This document shows positions 23,495-32,180 of a stretch of DNA of 64,000 bases, in pieces (within the stretch, counting starts at the first letter, position 1; every line of letters starts with the position of its first letter). A program made the translations under genes and the position numbers. A model generated the notes under the pieces. That model did no database searches. It was not told where the DNA came from and saw nothing but the letters and a program-made list of their open reading frames with translations. The DNA comes from Planctomycetaceae bacterium (GTDB lineage: Bacteria; Planctomycetota; Phycisphaerae; UBA1845; UTPLA1), in NCBI GenBank assembly GCA_011525745.1, contig WYBU01000100.1, forward strand, positions 58,948-122,947. Direction: 5' to 3'.

Positions 23495-26400
23495 TCACGG
23501 CAGGGGCGGCGAATCCCAGACCCGAATGGACTGATCGAGCGAGCCGCTGGCCAAACGTGCGCCGTCGGGCGAGAAAGCCAGCGTTGTCACGCCGCCGGCA
23601 TGGCCCGTTAAGGTGAGCACCGGCTCCCATCGCGACGTGTCCCACACCACGATGGAGCGATCGTCGGAGCCGCTGGCCAGGCGGGCGCCGTCCGGAGCAA
23701 ACGCAAAGGCGCGAACGACGCCGGCGTGTTGCTTCACGACGGTTTTCTTCGTGCCGGCGCGCAGGTCCCAAATGCATAGCGTTCCTTCAGATGAGCCGCT
23801 GAGCAACAGCCCGCTGTCCGGACTGAACGCGAGCGCAGTGACTGATCCCGCGTGCGCATCCGGCGGGTTGAGAGACTCGCCGGCCGCCGCGTCCCAAACG
23901 TGGACGCGGTCTCCTTCGCCCGCCGCGATCAACGCTCCATCCGGCGAGAACGCAAGCGGCGCCGCCGTCTTCTGATCAATGAGCGTTGCACTCCAGCGAG
24001 GGCGCGCGGAGGCAGAGTCCCATACCGTCAGGCGCGTCGCGGTTCGCGTCGCGAGGCGGGCGCCATCGGCGGAGACTGCCAGGGCTGAGATAGTCGCATC
24101 AGCGCCCGTCTGGAGTTCGCGCAGGGCCTCGGAGGTCTCAGCGTTCCATAAGCGAATCAGTCCCCCATCATGCCCGGTGGCCAGCAGCGCGGCCGCGGAC
24201 GAGATGGCCAGACAGCGCACGCTTTCGGCGCTGGTCGTGGCGGCTGCAACGACCGCACCGGAGCGCACATCCGTGATGCGCAGCGCTGAATCGAGGCCGA
24301 CCGACACGAGCCGCGCGTCGCCAAGAAAGTCGATACGCTCGACGGGCGTCTGATGTCCGCGAAACACCGTGATTGCATCGAGGGGTTCGACGTGATAGAC
24401 GCGCACGAGCCGGCCCGCGACGGCGTGGAGCCGCGCGCCGTCCGAACTGAACGCGAGCCGCGAGACTCTCCCGCCCGGCCCGGCAAAACGGCGCAGGAGC
24501 GCGCGTGTGTTTCGGTCGTAAACGCCGATCAGTCCATCCGGGGTGGCGGTGGCGACGGGTAGGCCCGGAACCGTTTTCGGCATGATGCGATCGTCCCGTG
24601 GGTCAATCGCAACCGCATCGACCTGCAAGCCGGGGCCGTAACCTTGGCGTTTCTGGCCCGTCTTGAGTATGACGAACTTGGCGTTGTTCTTACCCGTGCC
24701 GACCAGTGCGATCTCCCCGGCACCGGGGACGGCGAGCGACTTGACGCGATACGGGAACCCGATACGCCGATCCAGGGGTTCGGCCACGTCAGCATCGAAA
24801 GCCCGTATGAATGCAGTTTCAAGAATCTCGGGATTTCGGTAGCCACTAACGAAACGAGAGCCGTCGGCGCTGAACGCCAGCGCCGAGACGTGCGTGCCGC
24901 AAAGCCAGCCGAAGCGCTCGCCGTCCCCGGGACGCCACAGCACGCCGCCCTCCGCGCCGAGCGCGACGCGCCCGCCATCCGGCGAAATCGCGATCACGGT
25001 CACTGGAGCAACGTAGTTTCGTTCCAGCGCGGCCGCAATTTCCGAGGCCGTCAGCCGGGCAAGCTCGCTGCCCGTCTCAGATTGCCAGATGACCACGTCC
25101 TCGGCCGCGGAGCCGACCGCCGCCACGAGCCATTCGCCGTTCTCGCTGAACGCCGCCGGTCCGGTGATCTCCTGCTCCAGCGAGATCGCATGTCGCAACG
25201 CGGCTGTGCAGCTATCCCACCATTGAATCAGGCCGGCTCGGCTCGCGGTCACGAGTGCGCCGTCGTCCTCGTCGAACGCCGCGGTCGCGATCGGCGTCTC
25301 GGCCTCCATCAGGCCGCCGTACGCGGCGAGGCGCGCCGAGACGTGGCGGTATTCCCATGTGTTACGACCCTGATTCGCGGCAGACAGGAACTGCACGGCC
25401 AGGTCGGGATCGTGGTTCTCGACCGCCGCCGCGGCCGAGACAATGGCTCCGACGTAGGTGCGCCAGGCTTCTTCGACGGCGATGATCCGCTGCCGCTGCG
25501 ACTCCGCGTCGGCGCGGCGCGTCGCCGCGATATGCCGCAGTGAAATCATTCCGGCGATGATCAGTGTCGTTGCCGCGATGGCCACGCCCGCGGCCATGGC
25601 TTGCCGGCGCTTGATGAGCTTTCGCACGCGATACGCGAGCGACGGGGGACGGGCGACGATCGGCTGATCGCTGAGGTGACGGCGAATGTCCGCTGCAAGG
25701 TCCGACGCCGTGGCGTAGCGGCGCTCGCGGTCCTTGTCCAGTGCGCGGCCGACGATCACCTCCACGTCGCCGCGCAGCCGGCGGTCGATGGCGCTGAGCC
25801 GGGTCGGCTCCTCGTCGCGGATGATCCGCGCGGCCTCGTGGAGCATCTTGCCGCTCAGGTCGTAGGGCAGTCGCCCGCTGAGCAGCTCGAAGGCCACGAC
25901 GCCGAGGGAATACACGTCGCTGCGGGCGTCGAGCCGCCGGCCGGCGGCCTGTTCCGGGCTCATGTAGGGAACCGTGCCGATCAAGCGGCCTGTATCCGCT
26001 TCCCCCGTCAACGTCGCAAGATCGGCACTGCGGGCCACGCCGAAGTCGAGAATCTTCGGCTGCCCGCCGATGCGGGCCTCGATGGAGTCGAACATCCCGC
26101 TGCCGCCGGCGGCGGGCGTCGAGCGCGGCTCGACCAGGATGTTGCCGGGCTTGAGATCGCGATGGATCAGGCCGCCGCGATGCGCATGTTCGAGCGCGTC
26201 AGCGATTTCGGCGGTCAACTCCAGGCGCTGCCGCGTGTCGAGCCGCTGGAGTTCCGCGAACTTGAGCAGCGGCGGTCCTTCGATCAGCTCCATAACGATG
26301 TACGGAGGCTGGCCCGAATCCGGAAGCGTGTGCGCGTCGTAGATCTGCGCGATGCCGCGATGGCGCAACCGCCCGAGCATCTGCGCCTCGCGGTGAAATC

Positions 26401-26824
26401 GTTCCAACAGGTGCGGTGATGAGAACCCGTCGCGAATGACCTTCAGCGCGACGCGGCGCTTCGGATCGTCCTGCTCGGCTTCGTAAACGGCGCCCATGCC
26501 GCCCTGCCCGATCAGCCGGATGATGATGTAGGGGCCGATCTGGCGCGGGAACGGCGTCGCCTGAGGCGCGAAATCGTTCGCGGCGAGTGGCGCGAGCCGG
26601 GAATCGTCCAGGGCATTGGCAAGCATGCGCGCCGCGCCGCCTTTAGCCAGCGCGTCGATCGCGCTTTGGGGGCGTTCATCGTGGGACAGCAGCCTTTCCA
26701 GTTCGGACCGCAGGCCAGGTTCACGCCGCGACACCCCCTCGATGAATCCGACGCGACGATCCTCGGGAAGCACACGTGCTTCCAGGAAGAACCGTTCCAG
26801 ACGTTCGTACTGCTCGGGGCTCAT
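23495..26824 (-). CDS. Membrane-anchored Ser/Thr protein kinase with WD40 repeats
   Basis: 1109 residues. The kinase domain spans about 97-375: GQGGMGAVYEA, VALKVI (Lys128), HRDLKPGNI (Asp223), DFGVARS (260-266), MSPEQAAG. One transmembrane helix is at about 405-425 (VAIAATTLIIAGMISL). The rest is a series of WD40 repeats (LAFSPDGARLASGSLDQSIRVW at the end, so split as LAFSPDG and GSLDQSIRVW). The N-terminal 90 residues (EQYERLERFFLEARVL) are typical of planctomycete kinases of this type. Its start codon overlaps the stop of the sigma gene (ATGA), so the two are translated together and probably signal together. Confidence 0.93.
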   Translation of the reverse strand: MSPEQYERLERFFLEARVLPEDRRVGFIEGVSRREPGLRSELERLLSHDERPQSAIDALAKGGAARMLANALDDSRLAPLAANDFAPQATPFPRQIGPYIIIRLIGQGGMGAVYEAEQDDPKRRVALKVIRDGFSSPHLLERFHREAQMLGRLRHRGIAQIYDAHTLPDSGQPPYIVMELIEGPPLLKFAELQRLDTRQRLELTAEIADALEHAHRGGLIHRDLKPGNILVEPRSTPAAGGSGMFDSIEARIGGQPKILDFGVARSADLATLTGEADTGRLIGTVPYMSPEQAAGRRLDARSDVYSLGVVAFELLSGRLPYDLSGKMLHEAARIIRDEEPTRLSAIDRRLRGDVEVIVGRALDKDRERRYATASDLAADIRRHLSDQPIVARPPSLAYRVRKLIKRRQAMAAGVAIAATTLIIAGMISLRHIAATRRADAESQRQRIIAVEEAWRTYVGAIVSAAAAVENHDPDLAVQFLSAANQGRNTWEYRHVSARLAAYGGLMEAETPIATAAFDEDDGALVTASRAGLIQWWDSCTAALRHAISLEQEITGPAAFSENGEWLVAAVGSAAEDVVIWQSETGSELARLTASEIAAALERNYVAPVTVIAISPDGGRVALGAEGGVLWRPGDGERFGWLCGTHVSALAFSADGSRFVSGYRNPEILETAFIRAFDADVAEPLDRRIGFPYRVKSLAVPGAGEIALVGTGKNNAKFVILKTGQKRQGYGPGLQVDAVAIDPRDDRIMPKTVPGLPVATATPDGLIGVYDRNTRALLRRFAGPGGRVSRLAFSSDGARLHAVAGRLVRVYHVEPLDAITVFRGHQTPVERIDFLGDARLVSVGLDSALRITDVRSGAVVAAATTSAESVRCLAISSAAALLATGHDGGLIRLWNAETSEALRELQTGADATISALAVSADGARLATRTATRLTVWDSASARPRWSATLIDQKTAAPLAFSPDGALIAAGEGDRVHVWDAAAGESLNPPDAHAGSVTALAFSPDSGLLLSGSSEGTLCIWDLRAGTKKTVVKQHAGVVRAFAFAPDGARLASGSDDRSIVVWDTSRWEPVLTLTGHAGGVTTLAFSPDGARLASGSLDQSIRVWDSPPLP

Positions 26825-27384
26825 GGCACTTCATTTTCGGACAGGTTGGCGGCGAGCCAGGCGCGGGCCATCGCCCAGTCGTTGTCGATCGTGCGGGCAG
26901 AGACACCCAGGGCCTCTGCAACCTCCGGCACCGTCATCGCCGCGAAGAAGCGGCATTCGACGACTCGGGCGTGACGCTCGTTTAGTTCCGCAAGCCGCGT
27001 CAACGCGTCGTCCAGCGCGATCATGTCAATCGGAACCTGTTCATTGCTTGCCAGGCTATCGCTCAGTGTGACCTGCCGCACGCCGCCACCGCGCTTCGTC
27101 GCTTTGCGCCGTCGCGCGTGGTCCGCCAGGATGTTGCGCATGACGCCCGCGCAGGCGGCGAAAAAATGCGCCCGGTCGGTCCACTGAATGTGTTCATTTC
27201 CGACCAGTCGCAGGAACGCCTCGTGAACGAGTGCGGTTGGCTGAAGCGTGTGCGACCACGGCTGCTTCTTCATATAGCTGCCGGCCAGCGCGCGTAGTTG
27301 CTCATATACAAGGTCAACCAACCTTGTCCTGGCAGTTTCGCTTCCGGCTCGGATTTCGAGCAAGATCTGGGTTATTTCGCCCAT
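26821..27384 (-). CDS. ECF-type RNA polymerase sigma factor
   Basis: 187 residues from MGEITQILLEIRAG. Region 2 includes LQPTALVHEAFLRLVG and HFFAACAGVMRNILADHARR. Region 4 is the helix-turn-helix VPEVAEALGVSARTIDNDWAMARAWL. This matches the ECF group often placed beside Ser/Thr kinases in planctomycetes and acidobacteria. It overlaps the kinase start by four bases. A TACAAT -10-like box lies on the minus strand at 27418-27423. No anti-sigma factor is seen; phosphorylation by the partner kinase is a plausible control. Confidence 0.9.
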   Translation of the reverse strand: MGEITQILLEIRAGSETARTRLVDLVYEQLRALAGSYMKKQPWSHTLQPTALVHEAFLRLVGNEHIQWTDRAHFFAACAGVMRNILADHARRRKATKRGGGVRQVTLSDSLASNEQVPIDMIALDDALTRLAELNERHARVVECRFFAAMTVPEVAEALGVSARTIDNDWAMARAWLAANLSENEVP

Positions 27385-27685
27385 GCGGCCCGCCCGCGAT
27401 GAAAGGGTGCAAGTCCCATTGTACGCCCCCCGCGGCGTAATTCCACACAAAAACCGAGGAGGGATCGCGAAAAAAGCGGGCATTCGAACTGCGCGAAAGG
27501 GTCGGCTTTTTCGGTATTGGAGATGAGTGGGCCGGAAATCAGTTCAGTTGCCGACGTTCCGCAGCGAGCATCGACTCGGATCGGCCCTGTGCCTCTGCGG
27601 TCTTTTGGCCCAACGGCTTCGGCAGCAAAACCGCGGCGCGGCGCCTCTGCCGCGTATGCAACGTCACTTCAGAAAGGAGAAAACC

Positions 27686-28789
27686 ATGTTCATTCGATCG
27701 AAGATTCTCGTGGCGGCCTCACTCATGGTCCCTACCGCGGCGCTGGTTTCGAGCGCGCGTGCGGACATCCTCGACCAGATCCTCGACGGCGTGAATACCG
27801 CTATCAATCGCGCCACCCAAGCGCGAGACCGCGCCATCGAGGCGAGGAACAACGCCGCCGACGCGCGGGATCGGGCACAAGAGATCAAGGACACGATCCA
27901 GCAGGGGGTGCAGACGCTGTCGCAGCAAGTGCGCGATGTCATTACGGAAGCGATCGAAGACGCGGAACGACTCGTAGCGGAAGAGCTGGCGGGGCGTGAC
28001 GAGTTCATCAACGGACCGGAGTGCGCGGAGTTCCGGCAGGACCTTGTGACGCTGTTGCAGCGGCTGGAGAACCTCCTCAACGCCCTGCAATCGATTGCAA
28101 ATCCACTGGGGACTCCGGACGTCTCGTTTCAGGATGAGATTCAGCTCATTCAGGGCCTGCCCTGCCGTGCGCTGTTTCCTCTCTATCGAGTAGCCACCGC
28201 GGCGGATTTTCTGAGCCAGGAACTCTTGGACCGGCTGGATGAAGCGACCACGGCCATCAACCTGCTTGCGGATGTTCTGGGAAACTACGTCGACGTGGCC
28301 GGCGGCCCGCTGGATTACGAGCTGGGGCAGGCCGCGAATCAGTACATTCTCGATCATCCGACCCTGGTCAACGGCGCGGTATTGACGGTCCGCGGATTGA
28401 GCATGAGCACGAAGGCACTGGGAAAGCGCCTTCAGTCGAAAGGCCATACGGGTCTCGCCGCCGTCAAGGTGCAGATCCACGGCTACATGGGAGTTTCACT
28501 CGCCAACGACGCCAAGATGAAATACGGAACGATACTGGTCGGCCTGAGTGACATGCTGGGCCAGGTCGCCAATTCCGCATCGTCTCAGGTTAACCACGTC
28601 ATGTTGATCGGCGCGCTGGACGAACTTCGCGACAACCATGAAGCCATTCTGGCGCAACATCAACAACTGATCGGTCAGGTGCTGGCCAACCAGGCCATCA
28701 TCATCGAGAACCAGAATCAGATGAAGCGGGACTTGCAGAAGATTCTGAAAACGGTGCAACACGAGCAACCGCTGCAACCGCTGCCGTAG
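27686..28789 (+). CDS. Secreted coiled-coil protein of unknown function
   Basis: 367 residues. The start is fixed by AGAAAGGAGA before ATG 27686 and by the signal peptide KILVAASLMVPTAALVSSARA. Residues about 25-95 form an Ala/Arg/Asp-rich heptad-like helix. Later segments are also helical, with a possible coiled coil near the C-terminus (NHEAILAQHQQLIGQVLANQ). Only two or three cysteines. No recognised domain. It is divergent from the ECF sigma gene across a 301-bp gap, which makes regulation by that sigma factor possible but unproven. Confidence 0.7.
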   Translation: MFIRSKILVAASLMVPTAALVSSARADILDQILDGVNTAINRATQARDRAIEARNNAADARDRAQEIKDTIQQGVQTLSQQVRDVITEAIEDAERLVAEELAGRDEFINGPECAEFRQDLVTLLQRLENLLNALQSIANPLGTPDVSFQDEIQLIQGLPCRALFPLYRVATAADFLSQELLDRLDEATTAINLLADVLGNYVDVAGGPLDYELGQAANQYILDHPTLVNGAVLTVRGLSMSTKALGKRLQSKGHTGLAAVKVQIHGYMGVSLANDAKMKYGTILVGLSDMLGQVANSASSQVNHVMLIGALDELRDNHEAILAQHQQLIGQVLANQAIIIENQNQMKRDLQKILKTVQHEQPLQPLP

Positions 28790-28888
28790 TCGTTCGAGGG
28801 GCGATGGTGCACGCTCGCGATCGTTGCGTCGAGTCTTCGACAAAAACAGTCGGCTTGGTCGGGGAAAGCAGTCTTTGCGCGCCTGCCT

Positions 28889-28921
28889 TGAGGGGGAGCC
28901 GGTACAGCGGGTTCCCCCTCA
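28889..28921. terminator. Strong hairpin, possible bidirectional terminator
   Basis: TGAGGGGGA (28889-28897) pairs with TCCCCCTCA (28913-28921), extendable to twelve pairs, with a 9-nt loop. It lies between the 3' ends of the secreted coiled-coil gene and convergent accD. There is no T-run on either side. Confidence 0.45.
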
Positions 28922-29083
28922 TCTTCCCGCTCCTGGGGCTTCATTCCCCCTCCGCGGTGGGATGCTGCGTCGCAACGCGACATGATGCGCTACGAACGAA
29001 GACATCATGCGTCGATGCCGGCGGTTCCGAGCGAAGTCGTCCAGGCCTGAGCCTTCGTCTCGCATTCTTCGTCCGCCGCGCAC

Positions 29084-29884
29084 CTATTTTCCGGCGTAGT
29101 CGATCAGCCGCCCGATCTCGGTGCGCAGGTCCTTGCGCGGCACGATGCGGTCGACGAAGCCGCGCTCGAGCATGAACTCGGCGGTCTGAAAGCCCTCCGG
29201 CAGCTCTTCCTTGACCGTGTTCCAGATCACCCGCGGTCCGGCGAAGCCGATCATGGCGCCCGGCTCGGCGAGGATGATGTCGCCCAAAAACGCGAAGCTG
29301 GCGGCCACGCCGGCGGTCGTCGGATCGGTCATCACCGTGATGTACAGCCCGCCGTGATCGTCGTGTCGGGCCAGTGCGGCCGAGGTCTTGGCCATCTGAA
29401 GCAGGCTGACGAGGCCCTCCTGCATGCGCGCACCGCCGGAGCAGGTGACGATCACCAGCGGCAGGTTCTGATCGGTGGCGCGCTCGATGGCGGATGTGAT
29501 CTTCTCACCGACGACCGAACCCATCGATCCCATCATGAACGTAGGATCCATGACAGCCAGGATGACGGCACGTCCCTTGATGTAGGCCCGACCTGTGATG
29601 ACGGCCTCGGTCGCGCCGGAGCGGTCGCGATTGTCACGCAGGCGGTCCTGGTAGGGCTTTTCGTCGACCCACTTGAGCGGATCGGTGGAGACCAAGCCGG
29701 CGTTGAATTCTTCAAAGGTATTGGGGTCGATCAACTGGTCGACGCGCGTGCGCGCATTGACCCGGTAGTGCAACCCGCATTCGGGACAGACGTGCAGTGC
29801 TTCCTCGAAGACCTTTCGGAATACCATCTTGCCGCAGCCGCGGCAGCGCATCCACAAGCCTTCGGGGACCTCCACCTTGGCCAT
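29084..29884 (-). CDS. accD: Acetyl-CoA carboxylase carboxyltransferase subunit beta
   Basis: Partner of AccA in malonyl-CoA formation. 266 residues. The zinc ribbon CRGC..CPEC (Cys14, 17, 33, 36) at the N-terminus distinguishes AccD from related carboxylases. The core contains GSMGSVVGEKI, CSGGARMQEG and MTDPTTAGVAASFA. It starts 21 bp after the stop of a tiny hydrophobic protein gene and is probably the last gene of that transcript. Confidence 0.96.
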   Translation of the reverse strand: MAKVEVPEGLWMRCRGCGKMVFRKVFEEALHVCPECGLHYRVNARTRVDQLIDPNTFEEFNAGLVSTDPLKWVDEKPYQDRLRDNRDRSGATEAVITGRAYIKGRAVILAVMDPTFMMGSMGSVVGEKITSAIERATDQNLPLVIVTCSGGARMQEGLVSLLQMAKTSAALARHDDHGGLYITVMTDPTTAGVAASFAFLGDIILAEPGAMIGFAGPRVIWNTVKEELPEGFQTAEFMLERGFVDRIVPRKDLRTEIGRLIDYAGK

Positions 29885-29905
29885 CGGACCGTATCCCTCG
29901 TGCCG

Positions 29906-30043
29906 TTACATCCCCCCGCCGAACAACTGATTCAGTATATCCGGCAGGTTGACGTCGAACGAGAGCGTTACAAGTCCGCTGATCAGGCTGATCAGCAGAA
30001 GGAACAGAAAGCCGGCCAGGCCGCTGACGATGCCGAGAATCAT
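29906..30043 (-). CDS. Very small hydrophobic membrane protein (45 aa), third of a cluster
   Basis: Starts MILGIVSGLAGFLFLLL, a single hydrophobic segment of about 28 residues. The tail is amphipathic (FDVNLPDILNQLFGGGM). GGAG is placed nine bases before the ATG. Ends 21 bp before accD. Similar in size and character to the two genes upstream on the same strand, although sequence identity is weak beyond a shared DxL pattern. Function unknown; single-span membrane peptide inferred. Confidence 0.55.
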   Translation of the reverse strand: MILGIVSGLAGFLFLLLISLISGLVTLSFDVNLPDILNQLFGGGM

Positions 30044-30295
30044 GCCTGAATACTCCGGTCCGCAGGCGTTGCAGGCGCGGCGCCGCGACGCGCGTTCCGC
30101 CCCGGCCCCCACGAACGAGATACACTCTACTGTCGGTCGGCGGCCGATTCGATCTGGAATGAATCCGATGCGAATGTGCAGGCAGGTAAAAACGAACGAG
30201 GCCCGGGCGCAAGGCGCACAGGCCCCGTGAATTCGACCATAAGTGCCACTGGATGCCCCCGGCTCTCGCCAGGCAGGCATTCCGTCGGCGGAAAC

Positions 30296-30445
30296 TTAGT
30301 TGCCCAGCAGCGCCATGGCCGCGCTGAGAACAAAGTCGAGGCCGTCGAAGATGAACAGATCGCCGATGAAGGGAACCGGGATCAGGTTCACCCAGTTGGT
30401 GAAGAACTCGCCGAGCGTTTGAATCAGAAACAGCACCACGTTCAT
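30296..30445 (-). CDS. Very small hydrophobic membrane protein (49 aa), second of a cluster
   Basis: Starts MNVVLFLIQTLGEFFTNWV and continues NLIPVPFIGDLFIFDGLDFVL. A clear Shine-Dalgarno (GGACGGAG) precedes the ATG. The motif IP-x(4-6)-DLF-x2-D-x2-D-x2-LS is shared with the 47-residue protein encoded at 30607-30750, so the two look like paralogues. No known family recognised. Hydrophobic with regularly spaced Asp residues, suggesting a membrane-surface or pore-like helix. Confidence 0.6.
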   Translation of the reverse strand: MNVVLFLIQTLGEFFTNWVNLIPVPFIGDLFIFDGLDFVLSAAMALLGN

Positions 30446-30606
30446 CTAAACTCCGTCCTTTCTTTCGTGTTTCGTGTCTCGCCGAGCGTGCCCCGCGGTC
30501 CGGGCGTCGTACCGGCATGTTGCCGGCCGAATCGCACAAGATCAACAGGGCCGCTCACGCCGTGATCGTGACAGACAATCCGTGTGCAGCCAACCTGCGC
30601 CAACCG

Positions 30607-30750
30607 TTAGAAGGGCAGGCCGAACGAGAGGAAGTAGCTCAACAGCACGTCGATCGGATCCCAGAACAGGATGTCCGTAATCGGAATGATGTTGGTGACC
30701 AACTCGTTCCAGGCCTGGAAGGCCACAATGCCCAGTCGCCAGAATACCAT
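30607..30750 (-). CDS. Very small hydrophobic membrane protein (47 aa), first of a cluster
   Basis: Starts MVFWRLGIVAFQAWNELV; the second half is NIIPITDILFWDPIDVLLS followed by YFLSFGLPF. AGAAAGGA is located nine bases before the ATG. Paralogous to the next gene (30296-30445). A promoter with perfect TTGACA lies about 190 bp upstream (30939-30966 on this strand). Function unknown; the conserved pattern between the paralogues is the best evidence that both are real. Confidence 0.6.
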   Translation of the reverse strand: MVFWRLGIVAFQAWNELVTNIIPITDILFWDPIDVLLSYFLSFGLPF

Positions 30751-30938
30751 GTGAGAATTCCTTTCTTCCTTCGTTCCCAGATACCGGATACAAGACAGTT
30801 CGTCGCTTGATTGAACGATGAGCCGCACTTTGCATACGACCGCTGGGAACGGATCGGTCGATCAAACATGCGGGCCCCGAACTCGCCGCGCCTAAAGGAC
30901 GAGGCCTATCAGGCTTTATCGCCCGTTCAAAGGGGCAA

Positions 30939-30966
30939 AGTTTAGCCAACCTTTTTCGGCTGTCAA
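30939..30966 (-). promoter_or_regulatory. Promoter for the small-protein/accD transcript
   Basis: On the minus strand TTGACA (30966-30961), 16-bp spacer, TAAACT (30944-30939). The leader to the first small gene would be about 180 nt, long enough for post-transcriptional control. Confidence 0.55.
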
Positions 30967-31036
30967 CAGAAAAAACACCGTTATGACCTCAAATCGCCGC
31001 GTCCGAGAACGCTGCCTTTGGCCCCTGTTACGATCC

Positions 31037-31065
31037 TTTACAAGTAGGTGCAGTAACGCTATAAA
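31037..31065 (+). promoter_or_regulatory. Promoter for the YdjY-domain gene
   Basis: TTTACA (31037-31042), 17-bp spacer, TATAAA (31060-31065), in an AT-rich island (about 30930-31190) unlike the surrounding GC-rich DNA. The predicted leader is about 120 nt. It faces away from the promoter at 30939-30966. Confidence 0.55.
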
Positions 31066-31190
31066 TACGTGCAAATAAATGGTTTGCATCAAAAAACCGT
31101 GGCCGAAACAGAGGGTCCGGTACATAAACCACAGCGGGAACATCGGTAATGAGACCATTAAATCTGATGAGTATTTAAGGGTTTTCCCAA

Positions 31191-32075
31191 ATGCCACACG
31201 TTCGGGCCACTCTCAGCGCCCTGCTCGTCGTCACCGTCGTCACCGCTGATTCGATGTCCAGGGCCGCCTCGAAATCGTTCGGAAGGCCGCCGGCGACCTC
31301 ATCCGCAACATCCCCCGCTGAGCCGGGTGACCGCGTCGCTCCGTTCCAGGACGGCGTGCGCATCAACTGGACGCGGCGCGAGGTCGAAGCCGACGGCCAA
31401 GTCGTGCTCCGACACGGCTATCTCGAACTCTTCGCATGTTCCGGCCCGCACAAGGTACACGAGAGCATCGTTCGATTACATGCAAAGCCGAGTCACTTCT
31501 ATCGCGCGCTGGGACTCATCGGATTAACGCCGGGTCGCCCCGCACGGTGGGACGAGCAGTCCGAAACCGCTGTTCCGGCATGCGGCGAACAGGCCGCCGT
31601 GCTCGTGCGCTGGAACGACGGCAATCAGACGCACGTCGTAGCGGCACATGAATGGCTGCTGGACCTTGAAACGGAACGCCCGCTGCCTCCGTTGCGATGG
31701 CTGTTCACCGGCTCGACGACGCTGCGCGACGGCCTTTTCGGGGCGGACATCGACGGCGCCGTCATCTGCGTCGTCGATTTTCCGACGGCCGTGCTGACGC
31801 TCGTACCCCCTGAACCGACGACAACATCCACCGCACCGGCGCCATCGTCGAAACCGACGCGCGACGCAGCGCAAACGACAAGGCCCGCGCCTGCGTCGGT
31901 GTCGACCCAACCCGACGCGGATATGCCCATCGGACCCGGAGAGTCCATTCACATCAATATGGCGACCGATCCGGCCATCGGCGCATGCACCGATCGCATT
32001 CCGCCGGAGGGGACGCCCGTGACCGTGATCGTGCGCCCCTGGCGTGAACCGCCGGGCAGTCAGCCAATACGATGA
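31191..32075 (+). CDS. Exported protein with YdjY-like domain
   Basis: 294 residues. An N-terminal hydrophobic stretch (TLSALLVVTVVTAD) suggests a signal peptide. The central part, LELFACSGPHKVHESI..HAKPSHFYRALGLIG.. TPG, matches the YdjY-type domain found in many planctomycete secreted proteins. The C-terminal third is a Thr/Pro/Ser-rich spacer. No Shine-Dalgarno is evident before ATG 31191. Function of the domain is unknown to me. Confidence 0.72.
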   Translation: MPHVRATLSALLVVTVVTADSMSRAASKSFGRPPATSSATSPAEPGDRVAPFQDGVRINWTRREVEADGQVVLRHGYLELFACSGPHKVHESIVRLHAKPSHFYRALGLIGLTPGRPARWDEQSETAVPACGEQAAVLVRWNDGNQTHVVAAHEWLLDLETERPLPPLRWLFTGSTTLRDGLFGADIDGAVICVVDFPTAVLTLVPPEPTTTSTAPAPSSKPTRDAAQTTRPAPASVSTQPDADMPIGPGESIHINMATDPAIGACTDRIPPEGTPVTVIVRPWREPPGSQPIR

Positions 32076-32180
32076 ACCGGGCATTGCCGTGCGTGCGTGG
32101 CCGCGGCGCGCGACAGCTCGACCGTGCCACACTCAACGAATGCCGCGCGTTGTTCTTGGACGGAACCCGGGCGCCGCCGA

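Noticed and set aside
30916..31197. A 93-residue hydrophobic minus-strand frame in the AT-rich island
   Set aside because: It overlaps both predicted promoters and the start of the YdjY-domain gene and has no Shine-Dalgarno; composition is that of AT-rich DNA.
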